NCBI RefSeq assembly: GCF_900200035.1
Contig: NZ_FZTC01000017.1
Span: 124,001 to 188,000 of the forward strand
Direction: 5' to 3'
DNA: 64,000 bases
From: Klebsiella grimontii
GTDB taxonomy: Bacteria > Pseudomonadota > Gammaproteobacteria > Enterobacterales > Enterobacteriaceae
Shown: positions 18,592 through 28,177 of the stretch, in pieces
Numbering within the stretch: position 1 is the first letter of the stretch
Layout: each line of letters begins with the position of its first letter
The notes under the pieces: generated by a model
Told to the model about the DNA's origin: nothing
Databases searched by the model: none
Seen by the model: only the letters and a program-made list of their open reading frames with translations
Translations under genes and position numbers: made by a program

Positions 18592-20100
18592 ATGGCTATT
18601 AGCACACCCATGTTGGTGACTTTTATTGTTTATATTTTTGGCATGGTACTCATCGGTTTTATTGCCTGGCGTTCGACGAAGAACTTTGATGATTATATTC
18701 TCGGCGGCCGCAGCCTTGGCCCATTCGTCACGGCGCTCTCCGCCGGGGCCTCCGATATGAGCGGCTGGCTGCTGATGGGGCTGCCAGGGGCGATATTTAT
18801 TTCCGGTATTTCCGAAAGCTGGATTGCCATTGGCCTGACGTTAGGTGCATGGATTAACTGGAAGCTGGTGGCGGGGCGTTTGCGGGTGCATACCGAAGTC
18901 AATAATAACGCCCTGACGCTGCCGGATTATTTTACCGGCCGCTTTGAAGATCAAAGCCGCGTGCTGCGAATTATCTCGGCGCTGGTGATTTTGTTATTTT
19001 TCACCATCTATTGCGCTTCCGGGATTGTGGCCGGCGCACGTCTGTTTGAAAGCACCTTTGGCATGAGTTATGAAACCGCGCTGTGGGCCGGCGCGGCGGC
19101 AACCATTATTTATACCTTCGTCGGCGGCTTCCTCGCGGTGAGCTGGACCGATACCGTCCAGGCCAGCCTGATGATATTCGCCCTGATCCTGACGCCGGTG
19201 ATGGTGGTCATTTCCGTCGGCGGTTTTGGCGATTCTCTGGAAGTGATTAAGCAAAAGAGCATTGAGAACGTCGATATGCTCAAGGGCCTGAACTTCGTGG
19301 CGATAATTTCGCTGATGGGCTGGGGGCTGGGTTATTTTGGTCAGCCGCATATTCTGGCGCGCTTTATGGCGGCGGACTCGCACCACAGCATCGTTCACGC
19401 TCGTCGTATCAGCATGACCTGGATGATCCTCTGCCTGGCGGGCGCCGTTGCCGTCGGTTTCTTTGGTATTGCCTACTTCAATAACAACCCGGGCGTTGCC
19501 GGGGCGGTCAACCAGAACGCCGAACGCGTGTTTATCGAGCTGGCGCAGATTCTGTTCAATCCGTGGATTGCCGGGATCCTGCTGTCGGCGATTCTGGCGG
19601 CGGTGATGTCGACCCTGAGCTGCCAGCTGCTGGTGTGCTCCAGCGCGATTACCGAAGATCTGTATAAAGCGTTTCTGCGTAAAAATGCCGGTCAGAAAGA
19701 GCTGGTATGGGTAGGACGCTTTATGGTGCTGGTTGTGGCGCTGGTGTCTATCGCCCTGGCAGCCAACCCGGAGAACCGCGTGCTGGGTCTGGTGAGCTAC
19801 GCATGGGCAGGCTTTGGCGCGGCGTTTGGCCCGGTGGTGCTGTTCTCGGTGATGTGGTCACGAATGACCCGTAACGGCGCGCTGGCCGGGATGATCATCG
19901 GCGCGGTCACGGTCATCGTCTGGAAGCAGTTCGGCTGGCTGGGCCTGTATGAAATCATCCCTGGCTTTATCTTTGGTAGCCTGGGGATTGTGGTCTTCAG
20001 CCTGCTGGGTAAAGCGCCTTCCTCCGAGATGCAGCGACGCTTCGCCGAAGCGGACGCCCATTATCACTCCGCGCCGCCGGTACGCGCGACCGCCGAGTAA
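18592..20100 (+). CDS. putP: Sodium/proline symporter PutP
   Basis: PutP imports proline with Na+ across the inner membrane. The 502 residues equal E. coli PutP. It is a member of the solute:sodium symporter family with about 13 helices and the conserved SAGASDMSGWLLMGLPGA stretch in helix 2, which carries the sodium-site residues. The ATG at 18592 follows TGGAG with 8-nt spacing and starts MAISTPM as in E. coli; the in-frame GTG at 18538 is less likely. A terminator follows at 20117. Confidence 0.96.
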   Translation: MAISTPMLVTFIVYIFGMVLIGFIAWRSTKNFDDYILGGRSLGPFVTALSAGASDMSGWLLMGLPGAIFISGISESWIAIGLTLGAWINWKLVAGRLRVHTEVNNNALTLPDYFTGRFEDQSRVLRIISALVILLFFTIYCASGIVAGARLFESTFGMSYETALWAGAAATIIYTFVGGFLAVSWTDTVQASLMIFALILTPVMVVISVGGFGDSLEVIKQKSIENVDMLKGLNFVAIISLMGWGLGYFGQPHILARFMAADSHHSIVHARRISMTWMILCLAGAVAVGFFGIAYFNNNPGVAGAVNQNAERVFIELAQILFNPWIAGILLSAILAAVMSTLSCQLLVCSSAITEDLYKAFLRKNAGQKELVWVGRFMVLVVALVSIALAANPENRVLGLVSYAWAGFGAAFGPVVLFSVMWSRMTRNGALAGMIIGAVTVIVWKQFGWLGLYEIIPGFIFGSLGIVVFSLLGKAPSSEMQRRFAEADAHYHSAPPVRATAE

Positions 20101-20116
20101 GCTCTGCAACCTCATC

Positions 20117-20139
20117 AAGCCCGCGCTCTGCGGGCTTTG
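20117..20139 (+). terminator. Terminator after putP
   Basis: An 8-bp perfect stem (AAGCCCGC / GCGGGCTT) with a 5-nt loop is followed by TGTTATTT, a short T-rich tail. Confidence 0.7.
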
Positions 20140-20211
20140 TTATTTATGCCTCTTGCTAATCGTTTGAAAATACGCTGATATCTCAGCACAAATAACAATG
20201 AGGGTAGCGAA

Positions 20212-20646
20212 ATGAGTTTCAGACAGGGTGCAGTGGCGCTGGTGCTGGCAGGATTATTGAGCGGCTGCGTAGCGCCTGCCGCGAAGACCACCCCGGCGGT
20301 CGATGCTAGCGCTTGCCCGGCGGATAACGCGATGGTACAAACCACGCTCTATTTCGGCTTAAGCCGTCCGGCCGGGAAGGATATCACCGCTCAGGAGTGG
20401 CAGCAGTTCGTTGACCGCGACGTGACGCCGCGCTTTCGCGATGGCCTGACGGTCTTTGACGCGCGCGGGCAGTGGCTGGGCAATGACGGTACCGTGGCGC
20501 GCGAGCAGAGCAAAGCGCTGATGCTGATTCACGGTAAAGATGCGAAGAGCGAAGAGGGGATTGAGGCGCTGCGCACTACCTATAAATCACGCTTTGCGCA
20601 GGAGTCGGTGATGCGCGTTGACCAGCCGGTGTGCGTACATTTTTAA
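20212..20646 (+). CDS. DUF3574 lipoprotein, unknown function
   Basis: The 144-residue protein starts with a lipoprotein signal (VLAGLLSGC, lipid-modified Cys at residue 19), so it should be anchored to a periplasmic membrane face. The mature part matches my recollection of the DUF3574 family: TTLYFGLSRPAG, the FVDRDVTPRFRDGLTVFDARGQW region and a final VCVHF. No enzymatic motif is visible. AGGGTAGCGAA lies before the ATG. It stands alone between putP and the NupC-like gene; its function is unknown. Confidence 0.7.
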   Translation: MSFRQGAVALVLAGLLSGCVAPAAKTTPAVDASACPADNAMVQTTLYFGLSRPAGKDITAQEWQQFVDRDVTPRFRDGLTVFDARGQWLGNDGTVAREQSKALMLIHGKDAKSEEGIEALRTTYKSRFAQESVMRVDQPVCVHF

Positions 20647-20662
20647 CTTGAATCCGATGACA

Positions 20663-20694
20663 TTCCCGGGTTGCGGCTAACGCCTTACCCGGGA
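20663..20694. repeat. Single REP-like palindrome
   Basis: TTCCCGGGTTGCGGC...GCCTTACCCGGGA forms one REP-type hairpin between the convergent ends of the DUF3574 gene and the NupC-like gene. Confidence 0.6.
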
Positions 20695-20715
20695 TAACAG
20701 GCCAACGCGCTGTAT

Positions 20716-21900
20716 TTACAGCACCAGCCCCGCGAAGCTGGCGGAGAGCAGGCTGACCAGCGTTGCGCCATACACCAGGCGCAGGCCGAAGCGGGAAACG
20801 ATATTCCCCTGCTGCTCGTTCAGGCCTTTAATCGCCCCGGCGATAATGCCGATAGAGGCAAAGTTGGCGAAGGAAACCAGAAACACGGATAAAATTCCCA
20901 GCCCGCGCGGCGTCATGCTGGCGGCTATTTTTTGCAGCTCAATCATGGCGACAAACTCATTGGCCACCAGTTTCGTCGCCATAATACTCCCGGCGTTCAG
21001 CGCATCGCTAAGCGGAATGCCAATTAGCCACGCCAGCGGATAAAAGACGTAGCCGAGGATCTGCTGGAAGCTCAGGCCAAATATCGTGGCGAAGAGGGCA
21101 TTAATCGCGCTAATTAAGGCGATAAAACCGATCAGCATCGCCAGAATAATCATCGCGACTTTAAAACCGGCCAGAATATATTCACCGAGCATTTCAAAGA
21201 AACTCTGGGACTCATGCAGCTTTTCAAGCTTGATCTCCTCCTCGCTGCCCGGACGCGTCGGGTTAATGATCGACAGCACAATAAAGGTGCTGAACATATT
21301 CAGGATCAGCGCGGCGACGACGTATTTCGCGTCGAGCATGCTCATATAAGCGCCGACGATGGAGAGCGAAACCGTCGACATCGCGGTGGCCGACATGGTG
21401 AACAGGCGGCGTGAAGAGAGGTCGCCGAGCACGCCTTTATAGGCAATAAAGTTCTCTGATTGTCCGAGGATCAGCGAACTGACCGCGTTGAAGGACTCCA
21501 GCTTGCCCATACCGTTAACCTTTGACAGCAGGGTGCCAATCAGGCGAATGAAAATCGGCAGAATACGCCAGTGCTGAAGAATACCGATGAGCGCGGAGAT
21601 AAAGACGATGGGGCACAGCACGCCAAGGAAAATAAACGCCAGCCCTTTTTCACTCATGCCGCCAAATACAAAATTGGTGCCTTCGGCGGCAAAACCGAGC
21701 AGGGATTCAAAAAAGGAAGCAATATTTTTCACTAGCCACAGGCCGCTTTCGGCGTGGAGAAAAAAGAAAGCCAGGGCAACTTCAATAACAATTAGCTGGA
21801 TAATATAGCGAATGCGGATTTTTTTACGGTCATAGCTGGCGAGCCAGGCAAGGGCGAGGATAACCACCAGCGCCAGCAGGAAGTGCAAGAATTGAGTCAT
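20716..21900 (-). CDS. NupC-family nucleoside:proton symporter
   Basis: This is a concentrative nucleoside transporter (CNT family) of 394 residues with about ten membrane segments. It shares with E. coli NupC the stretches [37 protein letters not shown] and [17 protein letters not shown], which hold the nucleoside-binding residues. It is a paralogue rather than the syntenic nupC, and I recall nothing at this position in E. coli. The ATG at 21900 matches the NupC N-terminus, but its ribosome-binding site is weak; the upstream in-frame start at 21933 is no better. The exact substrate (pyrimidine or purine nucleoside) is not readable. Confidence 0.88.
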   Translation of the reverse strand: MTQFLHFLLALVVILALAWLASYDRKKIRIRYIIQLIVIEVALAFFFLHAESGLWLVKNIASFFESLLGFAAEGTNFVFGGMSEKGLAFIFLGVLCPIVFISALIGILQHWRILPIFIRLIGTLLSKVNGMGKLESFNAVSSLILGQSENFIAYKGVLGDLSSRRLFTMSATAMSTVSLSIVGAYMSMLDAKYVVAALILNMFSTFIVLSIINPTRPGSEEEIKLEKLHESQSFFEMLGEYILAGFKVAMIILAMLIGFIALISAINALFATIFGLSFQQILGYVFYPLAWLIGIPLSDALNAGSIMATKLVANEFVAMIELQKIAASMTPRGLGILSVFLVSFANFASIGIIAGAIKGLNEQQGNIVSRFGLRLVYGATLVSLLSASFAGLVL

Positions 21901-22014
21901 GTCGTTTATTTCGCAGGTCAATAAGGCCGCCATTTAGCCACAGCTGCGCAGCCGGGTAAATATCCACCGCAAAAAATCCCCTCCTCCTGCCCCGTGGGGC
22001 CAGGGCTGCGAGAT

Positions 22015-22044
22015 AATCGCGCAAGTCATTATTTGTTCGCGATT
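22015..22044. promoter_or_regulatory. Inverted repeat between the NupC-like gene and efeU
   Basis: AATCGCG and CGCGATT form perfect 7-bp arms 16 bp apart, about 115 bp before the NupC-like start and 130 bp before efeU. It could be an operator for the transporter gene. No known regulator is recognised. Confidence 0.3.
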
Positions 22045-22096
22045 AATTTACAAATCGTCATCATTCACTCCACATTTCACTTGTGTTTCTGATTAT

Positions 22097-22115
22097 TGTA
22101 ATGATAATCACTATC
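22097..22115. promoter_or_regulatory. Fur box upstream of efeUOB
   Basis: TGTAATGATAATCACTATC matches 16 of 19 positions of the Fur consensus GATAATGATAATCATTATC. It lies 58 bp before efeU, so the operon should be repressed by Fe2+-Fur and induced by iron limitation. CpxAR control, known in E. coli, was not assessed. Confidence 0.85.
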
Positions 22116-22173
22116 AGAAATATTTACCTATCTTTGCATCAGTTGACTGCGGTTCACATTTAAGGGTGTTGGC

Positions 22174-23004
22174 ATGTTTGTCCCATTTCTCATCATGTTA
22201 CGTGAAGGCCTGGAAGCTGCGCTGATTGTCAGCCTGATTGCCAGCTATCTGAAACGCACCCAGCGCGGCAGCTGGATTGGCGTAATGTGGATTGGGGTGC
22301 TGCTTGCGGCGGCGCTGTGCCTGGGGCTGGGCATCTTCATCAACGAAACCACCGGTGAGTTTCCGCAGCGCGAGCAGGAGCTGTTTGAGGGCATCGTGGC
22401 AGTGGTGGCAGTGTGCATTCTGACGTGGATGGTGTTCTGGATGCGTAAAGTCTCGCGCAACGTCAAACAGCAGCTTGAGCAGGCGGTCGATAATGCCCTC
22501 CAGCGCGGGAACAATCACGGCTGGGCGCTGGTGATGATGGTCTTTTTCGCCGTCGCGCGTGAAGGCCTGGAATCGGTCTTTTTCCTGCTCGCCGCCTTCC
22601 AGCAGGATGTCGGGATCTGGCCGCCCATTGGGGCGATGCTCGGTCTGGCGACGGCCATCGTTTTAGGGTTCCTGATCTACTGGGGCGGTATCCGCATGAA
22701 TCTCGGCGTCTTCTTCAAATGGACCAGCCTGTTTATTTTACTGGTGGCCGCAGGCCTCGCCGCAGGAGCTATCCGCGCCTTCCATGAGGCCGGATTGTGG
22801 AACCATTTTCAGGAGGTCGCCTTCGACCTGAGCAACGTCATTTCGACGCACACGCTATTCGGCACGCTGCTGGAGGGGATCTTTGGCTATCAGGAAACGC
22901 CGACCGTCAGCGAAGTGGCGGTCTACTTTATCTATTTGATCCCGGCGCTGGCGCTGTACGTCTCGCCGCCGGGAAAAAAAACCACCGCATCCCGGGCAGC
23001 GTAG
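22174..23004 (+). CDS. efeU: Ferrous iron permease EfeU
   Basis: EfeU is the FTR1-type inner-membrane permease of the acid-induced EfeUOB iron system. The 276 residues equal the functional form in pathogenic E. coli; in K-12 the gene is frameshifted, whereas this copy is intact. Two REGLE iron-translocation motifs are visible at residues 10-14 and 129-133, within about seven membrane helices. The Fur box lies upstream. efeO follows after 52 bp. Confidence 0.95.
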   Translation: MFVPFLIMLREGLEAALIVSLIASYLKRTQRGSWIGVMWIGVLLAAALCLGLGIFINETTGEFPQREQELFEGIVAVVAVCILTWMVFWMRKVSRNVKQQLEQAVDNALQRGNNHGWALVMMVFFAVAREGLESVFFLLAAFQQDVGIWPPIGAMLGLATAIVLGFLIYWGGIRMNLGVFFKWTSLFILLVAAGLAAGAIRAFHEAGLWNHFQEVAFDLSNVISTHTLFGTLLEGIFGYQETPTVSEVAVYFIYLIPALALYVSPPGKKTTASRAA

Positions 23005-23056
23005 TCGGGCATCGCGGATTGCAATAGTGACAACATACTTATCGAAAGGGATGGTC

Positions 23057-24184
23057 ATGATGAATCATTTTCGTCGTAATGCGCTGCAGCTTACGCTCGC
23101 TGCGCTGTTCAGCTCGGCTTTTTACGCCCAGGCGGCCGATATTCCGCAGGTCAAAGTGACCGTCACCGACAAACAGTGCGAGCCGATGAACGTCACCGTG
23201 AAGGCGGGTAAAACCCAGTTCATCATTCAGAACCACAGCCAGAAAGCGCTGGAGTGGGAGATTCTGAAAGGGGTGATGGTGGTGGAAGAGCGGGAGAATA
23301 TCGCTCCCGGCTTTACGCAAAAGCTGACGGCCAACCTGCAGCCGGGCGAATATGATATGACCTGCGGTCTGCTGACCAACCCGAAAGGCAAACTGACGGT
23401 GACCGGCGAGGCGACCAAAGATGCCGCCAAAGCCGATGCGCTGCTCAGCCTGGGTGAAGCCATTACCGCCTATAAAGCCTACGTTACCGCCGAGACCGCG
23501 GAGCTGGTTAGCGGTACCAAAGCCTTTACCGATGCGGTGAAAGCGGGCGATATCGAGAAGGCGAAAGCGCTGTACGCGCCGACGCGCCAGCACTACGAAC
23601 GTATTGAACCGATCGCCGAGCTGTTCTCCGACCTCGATGGCAGCATTGACGCCCGCGAGGATGACTACGAGAAAAAAGCCGAAGATCCGAAATTCACCGG
23701 TTTCCACCGGCTGGAAAAAGCGCTGTTTGGCGATAACAGCGTCAAGGGAATGGATAACTATGCCGATCAATTGAACGCCGACGTTCTCGAGCTGCAAAAA
23801 CGCATTAGCGAACTGGCGTTCCCGCCGTCAAAAGTAGTCGGCGGCGCTGCCGGGCTGATTGAAGAAGTGGCCGCCAGCAAAATCAGCGGCGAAGAAGATC
23901 GCTACAGCCATACCGACCTGTGGGATTTCCAGGCCAACATTGACGGCGCGCAGAAAATCGTCGACCTGCTGCGTCCGCAGCTGCAGAAAGAGAACAGCGC
24001 GCTGCTGGCGAAGGTGGACGCCAACTTCAAAAAAGTGGATACCATTCTCAGCAAATACCGCACCAAAGACGGCTTCGAGACCTATGACAAGCTGACGGAT
24101 GCCGATCGCAACGCGCTGAAAGGCCCGATCACCACGCTGGCGGAAGATTTGGCCCAGCTGCGCGGGATCCTGGGTCTGGACTAA
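23057..24184 (+). CDS. efeO: Periplasmic iron-binding component EfeO
   Basis: EfeO is the periplasmic partner of EfeU, joining an N-terminal cupredoxin domain to a C-terminal M75 (imelysin-like) domain with the HxxE-type site in [11 protein letters not shown]. Starting at 23057 gives 375 residues, the E. coli length. That ATG lies 7 nt after AAGG; other in-frame starts (23027, 23051, 23060) fit less well. The signal peptide ends at QAAD near residue 26. Conserved C and M residues in CEPM and MTCGLL belong to the cupredoxin part. It overlaps no neighbour; efeB starts 4 bp later. Confidence 0.94.
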   Translation: MMNHFRRNALQLTLAALFSSAFYAQAADIPQVKVTVTDKQCEPMNVTVKAGKTQFIIQNHSQKALEWEILKGVMVVEERENIAPGFTQKLTANLQPGEYDMTCGLLTNPKGKLTVTGEATKDAAKADALLSLGEAITAYKAYVTAETAELVSGTKAFTDAVKAGDIEKAKALYAPTRQHYERIEPIAELFSDLDGSIDAREDDYEKKAEDPKFTGFHRLEKALFGDNSVKGMDNYADQLNADVLELQKRISELAFPPSKVVGGAAGLIEEVAASKISGEEDRYSHTDLWDFQANIDGAQKIVDLLRPQLQKENSALLAKVDANFKKVDTILSKYRTKDGFETYDKLTDADRNALKGPITTLAEDLAQLRGILGLD

Positions 24185-24188
24185 GTCG

Positions 24189-25469
24189 ATGGCTGAGCAA
24201 AAATATGATGTTAATGAACCGTCCCGGCGGCGGTTGTTAAAAGGGATCGGCGCGCTTGGCGGCGCGCTGGCGATAACCGGCGGCTGTCCGGTGGCGCACG
24301 CGGCTAAAGACAACAGCTCTCCGGGCACGCTGTCGCCAAACGCGCGTATGGAAGCGCAGCCGTTTTATGGTCCACATCAGGCCGGCGTGCTGACGCCGCA
24401 GCAGGCGTCGATGATGCTTGTCGCTTTTGACGTGCTCGCCAGCGATAAAGCGGACCTTGAGCGCCTGTTTCGCCTGCTGACCGGGCGTATCGCCTTTCTG
24501 ACCAAAGGCGGTCCCGCGGCGGAGACGCCGAACCCGCGCCTGCCACCGATGGACTCAGGCATTCTCGGACCGTGGATCGCGCCGGATAACCTGACGATCA
24601 CCGTCTCGGTAGGGCATTCGCTGTTTGACGAGCGTTTCGGCCTGGCTAATCAGGCGCCGAAGACGCTGCAGAAGATGACGCGTTTTCCGAACGATTCGCT
24701 GGATGCAGCGCTGTGCCACGGCGATCTGCTGCTGCAAATTTGCGCCAACACCCAGGATACGGTGATTCACGCCCTGCGCGACGTGATTAAGCACACCCCG
24801 GATTTGCTTAGCGTGCGCTGGAAGCGGGAAGGGTTTATCTCCGACAGCGCCGCGCGCAGCAAGGGTAAAGAGACGCCGGTTAACCTGCTGGGCTTCAAAG
24901 ACGGCACCGCGAATCCGGTCAGCACCGATAAGGCGCTAATGGATAAGGTGGTGTGGGTAACCGCCGACCAGGGAGAGCCCGCGTGGGCGACGGGTGGCAG
25001 CTATCAGGCGGCGCGGATTATTCAGTTCCACGTTGAGTTCTGGGATCGTACGCCGCTGAAAGAGCAGCAGACCATTTTTGGCCGCGATAAGCTGAGCGGC
25101 GCGCCGCTTGGAATGCAGCACGAGCACGACGTGCCGGATTACAGCAAAGACCCTGACGGCGATACCATTGCGCTCGATAGCCATATTCGTCTTGCCAACC
25201 CGCGTACCCCGGAAACGCAATCCAGCCTGATGATGCGCCGGGGCTACAGCTATTCGCTGGGGGTGACCAATTCCGGGCAACTGGATATGGGGCTGCTGTT
25301 TGTCTGCTACCAGCACGATCTGGAAAAAGGCTTTCTGACGGTGCAAAAGCGCCTGAACGGTGAAGCGCTGGAAGAGTACGTGAAGCCCATTGGCGGCGGC
25401 TATTTCTTTGTTCTGCCGGGGGTTATCGACGATCGGCATTATCTCGGGCAATCGCTGCTCGAAGCCTGA
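24189..25469 (+). CDS. efeB: Tat-exported heme peroxidase / deferrochelatase EfeB
   Basis: EfeB is a DyP-type heme peroxidase exported folded through the Tat pathway. It is thought to oxidise Fe2+ for EfeO/EfeU, and a deferrochelatase role has been proposed. The 426 residues begin with a Tat signal (SRRRLLKG, residues 12-19). The DyP motif GFKDGTANP and a distal Arg/Asp set are visible, with the heme-ligand His in the [12 protein letters not shown] region. It closes the efeUOB operon and is followed by a terminator at 25474. Confidence 0.95.
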   Translation: MAEQKYDVNEPSRRRLLKGIGALGGALAITGGCPVAHAAKDNSSPGTLSPNARMEAQPFYGPHQAGVLTPQQASMMLVAFDVLASDKADLERLFRLLTGRIAFLTKGGPAAETPNPRLPPMDSGILGPWIAPDNLTITVSVGHSLFDERFGLANQAPKTLQKMTRFPNDSLDAALCHGDLLLQICANTQDTVIHALRDVIKHTPDLLSVRWKREGFISDSAARSKGKETPVNLLGFKDGTANPVSTDKALMDKVVWVTADQGEPAWATGGSYQAARIIQFHVEFWDRTPLKEQQTIFGRDKLSGAPLGMQHEHDVPDYSKDPDGDTIALDSHIRLANPRTPETQSSLMMRRGYSYSLGVTNSGQLDMGLLFVCYQHDLEKGFLTVQKRLNGEALEEYVKPIGGGYFFVLPGVIDDRHYLGQSLLEA

Positions 25470-25473
25470 CGTA

Positions 25474-25497
25474 CCTGCCCGCGAGGGCAGGGCGTTT
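25474..25497 (+). terminator. Terminator after efeB
   Basis: A 7-bp perfect stem (CCTGCCC / GGGCAGG) with loop GCGA is followed by GCGTTTT. Confidence 0.7.
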
Positions 25498-25702
25498 TCT
25501 GCTGTTTTTCCATTCATTTTTTGTATTTCCTGCCTTGTTTCATTTTTCTGTAATCTTATAGTCGGAAACTCTCCTCAGCTGTGATGAGAATTATTTGTTG
25601 TCTGTATGTGAAAAATAAGTTGCGCTTAGAATTATTTCTGATGTACTTATTACAGGCGCGGTAGTTCTCGGCAGTAGTCTCATTTCATTATGGAGATCGC
25701 GA

Positions 25703-26767
25703 ATGCCCGATTGCTGTAACGGAAAACGTCAAACCCCAGACCGTACTCATCAGCACGGGAGCCCAACTTCCGGCCGCGATTTTCACACCGTAAAATCCTC
25801 CTCTTCTAGTAAAGAAAACCCGAACCCAGGCAAGGTTACCGGTGCGCGTAGCCGTGACCCTCTGCCAATTCGTCAGGCAAGCAATGGCTTACAAGGAAGC
25901 CAAACCTCAATCGTTAGTGCGCATAATCGCGTCGATCGTGACGCGTGTGATGTAAACCAACAACGCAAGGTGCTATCCATGGGAAGACAAAAAGCAGTGA
26001 CCAGAGCTCGTCGTGAGGCCAAACGTGTGCTGAGACAGGATTCGCGAAGCCATAAGCAGCGCGAAGAAGAATCGGTCACATCGCTTGTGCAAATGAGTGG
26101 CGTAGAAGCCATTGGCATGGCGCGGGATAGCCGCGACGCCTCGCCAATCGAAGCGCGCAATGACGCTCAGGCGCATTATTTGAATGCCATCGACAATAAA
26201 CAGCTGATCTTCGCGACGGGCGAGGCCGGGTGCGGTAAGACCTGGATTAGCGCGGCAAAAGCAGCTGAAGCGCTGATCCATAAGGATGTGGACAGAATTA
26301 TTGTTACCCGTCCCGTTCTGCAGGCCGATGAAGATCTTGGCTTCTTACCGGGAGATATCGCCGAGAAGTTCGCTCCCTATTTCCGCCCGGTTTATGACGT
26401 GCTGGTGAGAAGACTAGGGGCTTCCTTTATGCAGTACTGCCTGCGCCCGGAAATCGGCAAGGTGGAAATCGCGCCGTTCGCCTATATGCGCGGACGTACA
26501 TTTGAAAATGCGGTGGTGATTCTGGACGAGGCCCAGAACGTGACCGCTGCGCAAATGAAGATGTTTTTGACCCGCCTCGGGGAGAACGTGACGGTTATCG
26601 TCAACGGCGACATTACCCAGTGCGACCTGCCTTCTGGGGTCCGCTCGGGCCTGAGCGATGCGCTGGCGCGTTTTGAGGAAGATGAGATGGTCGGTATTGT
26701 GCGCTTTACGACCGACGATTGCGTGCGCTCAACGCTTTGCCAGCGCGCGCTGAAAGCCTACTACTGA
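25703..26767 (+). CDS. phoH: PhoH family P-loop ATPase
   Basis: PhoH is a cytoplasmic ATP-binding protein of the phosphate-starvation regulon; related PhoH domains are RNA helicases, but the E. coli role is unclear. Walker A is GEAGCGKTW and Walker B is VVILDEAQN. The start at 25703 has TGGAG 8 nt upstream and gives 354 residues, the length I recall for E. coli. An internal ATG at 25979, with AAGG upstream, gives the compact 262-residue form MGRQKAV. The first 92 residues are polar and look disordered. A terminator follows at 26783. Confidence 0.92.
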   Translation: MPDCCNGKRQTPDRTHQHGSPTSGRDFHTVKSSSSSKENPNPGKVTGARSRDPLPIRQASNGLQGSQTSIVSAHNRVDRDACDVNQQRKVLSMGRQKAVTRARREAKRVLRQDSRSHKQREEESVTSLVQMSGVEAIGMARDSRDASPIEARNDAQAHYLNAIDNKQLIFATGEAGCGKTWISAAKAAEALIHKDVDRIIVTRPVLQADEDLGFLPGDIAEKFAPYFRPVYDVLVRRLGASFMQYCLRPEIGKVEIAPFAYMRGRTFENAVVILDEAQNVTAAQMKMFLTRLGENVTVIVNGDITQCDLPSGVRSGLSDALARFEEDEMVGIVRFTTDDCVRSTLCQRALKAYY

Positions 26768-26782
26768 GTCCTTTTGAGTCTG

Positions 26783-26811
26783 CAAAGCCCGGGTGACCGG
26801 GCTTTGTTTTT
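26783..26811 (+). terminator. Terminator after phoH
   Basis: A 10-bp perfect stem (CAAAGCCCGG / CCGGGCTTTG) with loop GTGA is followed by five T residues. It sits between the converging ends of phoH and the YCII gene. Confidence 0.85.
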
Positions 26812-26817
26812 AGCGCA

Positions 26818-27111
26818 CTACAGGAGAGCCTGCAGTGAGGGGCTGGCCATCGTTGCTTCAAAAGGAATGATATCGACTTTCGCTACGCCCGATTGCTGGA
26901 ACGGATCCTGGCTCAGCCGGTTTTGCAGCGCATCCAGATCATCGCCTTTAGCCAGAATCACGCCGCCGGACCTGGGGATTTTACGCCCCGAAGCGAGAAA
27001 TATTCCGTCAGCGTACCCTTGCTTCAGCCACTCCACGTGCGCAGCAAGCTGGGCGTCTACTTCCTCAAGCGGTTTAACGTAAGTCAGAACAACAACGGCA
27101 ATGGTACTCAT
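26818..27111 (-). CDS. YCII-domain protein (YciI-like)
   Basis: The 97-residue protein fits the YCII-related fold: an N-terminal strand AVVVLTYVKP, then the conserved His in AAHVEWLKQG (about residue 25), GGVILAKGDD, and the conserved Asp-Pro in LSQDPFQQSG. Such dimeric alpha-beta-barrel proteins are possible enzymes of unknown substrate. It is distinct from the yciI locus of E. coli. It lies alone, convergent with phoH; its function is unassigned. Confidence 0.8.
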   Translation of the reverse strand: MSTIAVVVLTYVKPLEEVDAQLAAHVEWLKQGYADGIFLASGRKIPRSGGVILAKGDDLDALQNRLSQDPFQQSGVAKVDIIPFEATMASPSLQALL

Positions 27112-27266
27112 TTTCTTTCCTTAACATTTAAAGGTAACGCTGCAGAAGTTTATCATTAGCGTGGTCGGGGTTTCTGGTTTTTTTCATCACGCTATCCAGG
27201 CCGCTATAAACGAAAATAACGGTAGTTTACTGCTATATAAGGGAATCATTGTCGCTGACCTGTAGC

Positions 27267-28055
27267 TCAAAATGTCCAGGTGATTGCCGCCGTCACGGTA
27301 CCTTCATTGCGCCGTGAGACGAGCGGGCTCTCAGCAGCGTGTTCCCCGAGCCAGCTATAGCCGGCGCTGAGTATGGAGCCCCAATGCTCGTTATATTGAT
27401 GGCTCCAGGTCAGCGCGCTGTCGATGCCGTAAAATCCGCCGGCTGCGCGATAGGGTCGATAGCCGGAACGGATGCTCTGCCGGCGATCAACCCCGTAAAA
27501 CGTATTGACGTACCGGCTGTCGCCAAACAGCGCGGCGGACTGTAAAGCAACGATATCCTGCGGGTTTTGAACCAGCAGGAGGGTGACGGAAGTTTGATAA
27601 TGCGCGCCCTGGGCGTCGGTGAGCGGAAGCGTAGCCTTGCCTTCAACGGTGAGCCACGGCGTGACCGACCAGCCGACGGCGAAGGCGGTATTCATGGTGG
27701 CTTTAATATTACCCATCCCCTTCAGCGTATTAGCCCCATCGCGCCAGCTCGAGTTTTTTTCCGCTCGCCCGAGGTCGTAACCGAGCGTGTGCTCGAAGTA
27801 GAGGCCGCTGTCGCCTGACAGGTCGTAGCCTATGCCTTTTTGGCTATCAATAAAGAAAGCGCCTTTCCGCCCCTGTAGTACGGGAACCACCTGCCAAATC
27901 TGCTTGTCAGAACCGCTGTAACGAGGCGCATACTTTCCCCCCACCCCGATAGTCAGCCCATCGGAAGGCGCGGCGGCTTCATCGGCGCGCGCGCCGGGCG
28001 TTATCGCCATTAAAAACGGCACGACCATATACGGCGAAATTTTTCTGGCTATCAT
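27267..28055 (-). CDS. MipA/OmpV-family outer-membrane protein
   Basis: The 262-residue protein has a signal peptide ending at ARA (about residue 24) and a mature beta-barrel pattern: GLTIGVGGKYAPRYSGSDK near the mature start and a C-terminal GTVTAAITWTF ending in Phe, typical for outer-membrane insertion. This is the MipA/OmpV family (scaffolding of the murein machinery in E. coli, or porin-like). GGAG six nt before the ATG at 28055 sets the start. It is divergent from the response regulator, and the family is often found beside two-component systems, suggesting it is a target. Confidence 0.85.
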   Translation of the reverse strand: MIARKISPYMVVPFLMAITPGARADEAAAPSDGLTIGVGGKYAPRYSGSDKQIWQVVPVLQGRKGAFFIDSQKGIGYDLSGDSGLYFEHTLGYDLGRAEKNSSWRDGANTLKGMGNIKATMNTAFAVGWSVTPWLTVEGKATLPLTDAQGAHYQTSVTLLLVQNPQDIVALQSAALFGDSRYVNTFYGVDRRQSIRSGYRPYRAAGGFYGIDSALTWSHQYNEHWGSILSAGYSWLGEHAAESPLVSRRNEGTVTAAITWTF

Positions 28056-28136
28056 ACTGTTCTCCATATGGAAACGGGCGCCGTCCGATCGGGGACGCCG
28101 CAGAATGCCGCTGCAGTATGGTTTTGCTAAATCAAT

Positions 28137-28166
28137 AAACGGTCGGGATAGTGTTAAGAAACGGTC
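28137..28166. promoter_or_regulatory. Direct repeat in the mipA/response-regulator spacer
   Basis: AAACGGTC occurs twice (28137-28144 and 28159-28166), 22 bp apart, exactly two helical turns, in the 122-bp divergent spacer. Same-face direct repeats are the usual binding pattern of OmpR-family regulators. It is inferred to be the site of the adjacent regulator. It is close to the regulator start, so it would more likely repress or autoregulate. Confidence 0.45.
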
Positions 28167-28177
28167 AAGGTGAACAG

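Noticed and set aside
25549-25566. Possible Pho box upstream of phoH (CTGTAATCTTATAGTCGG)
   Set aside because: First half matches 6 of 7 but the second half only 3 of 7, and no -10 box follows at the right distance.
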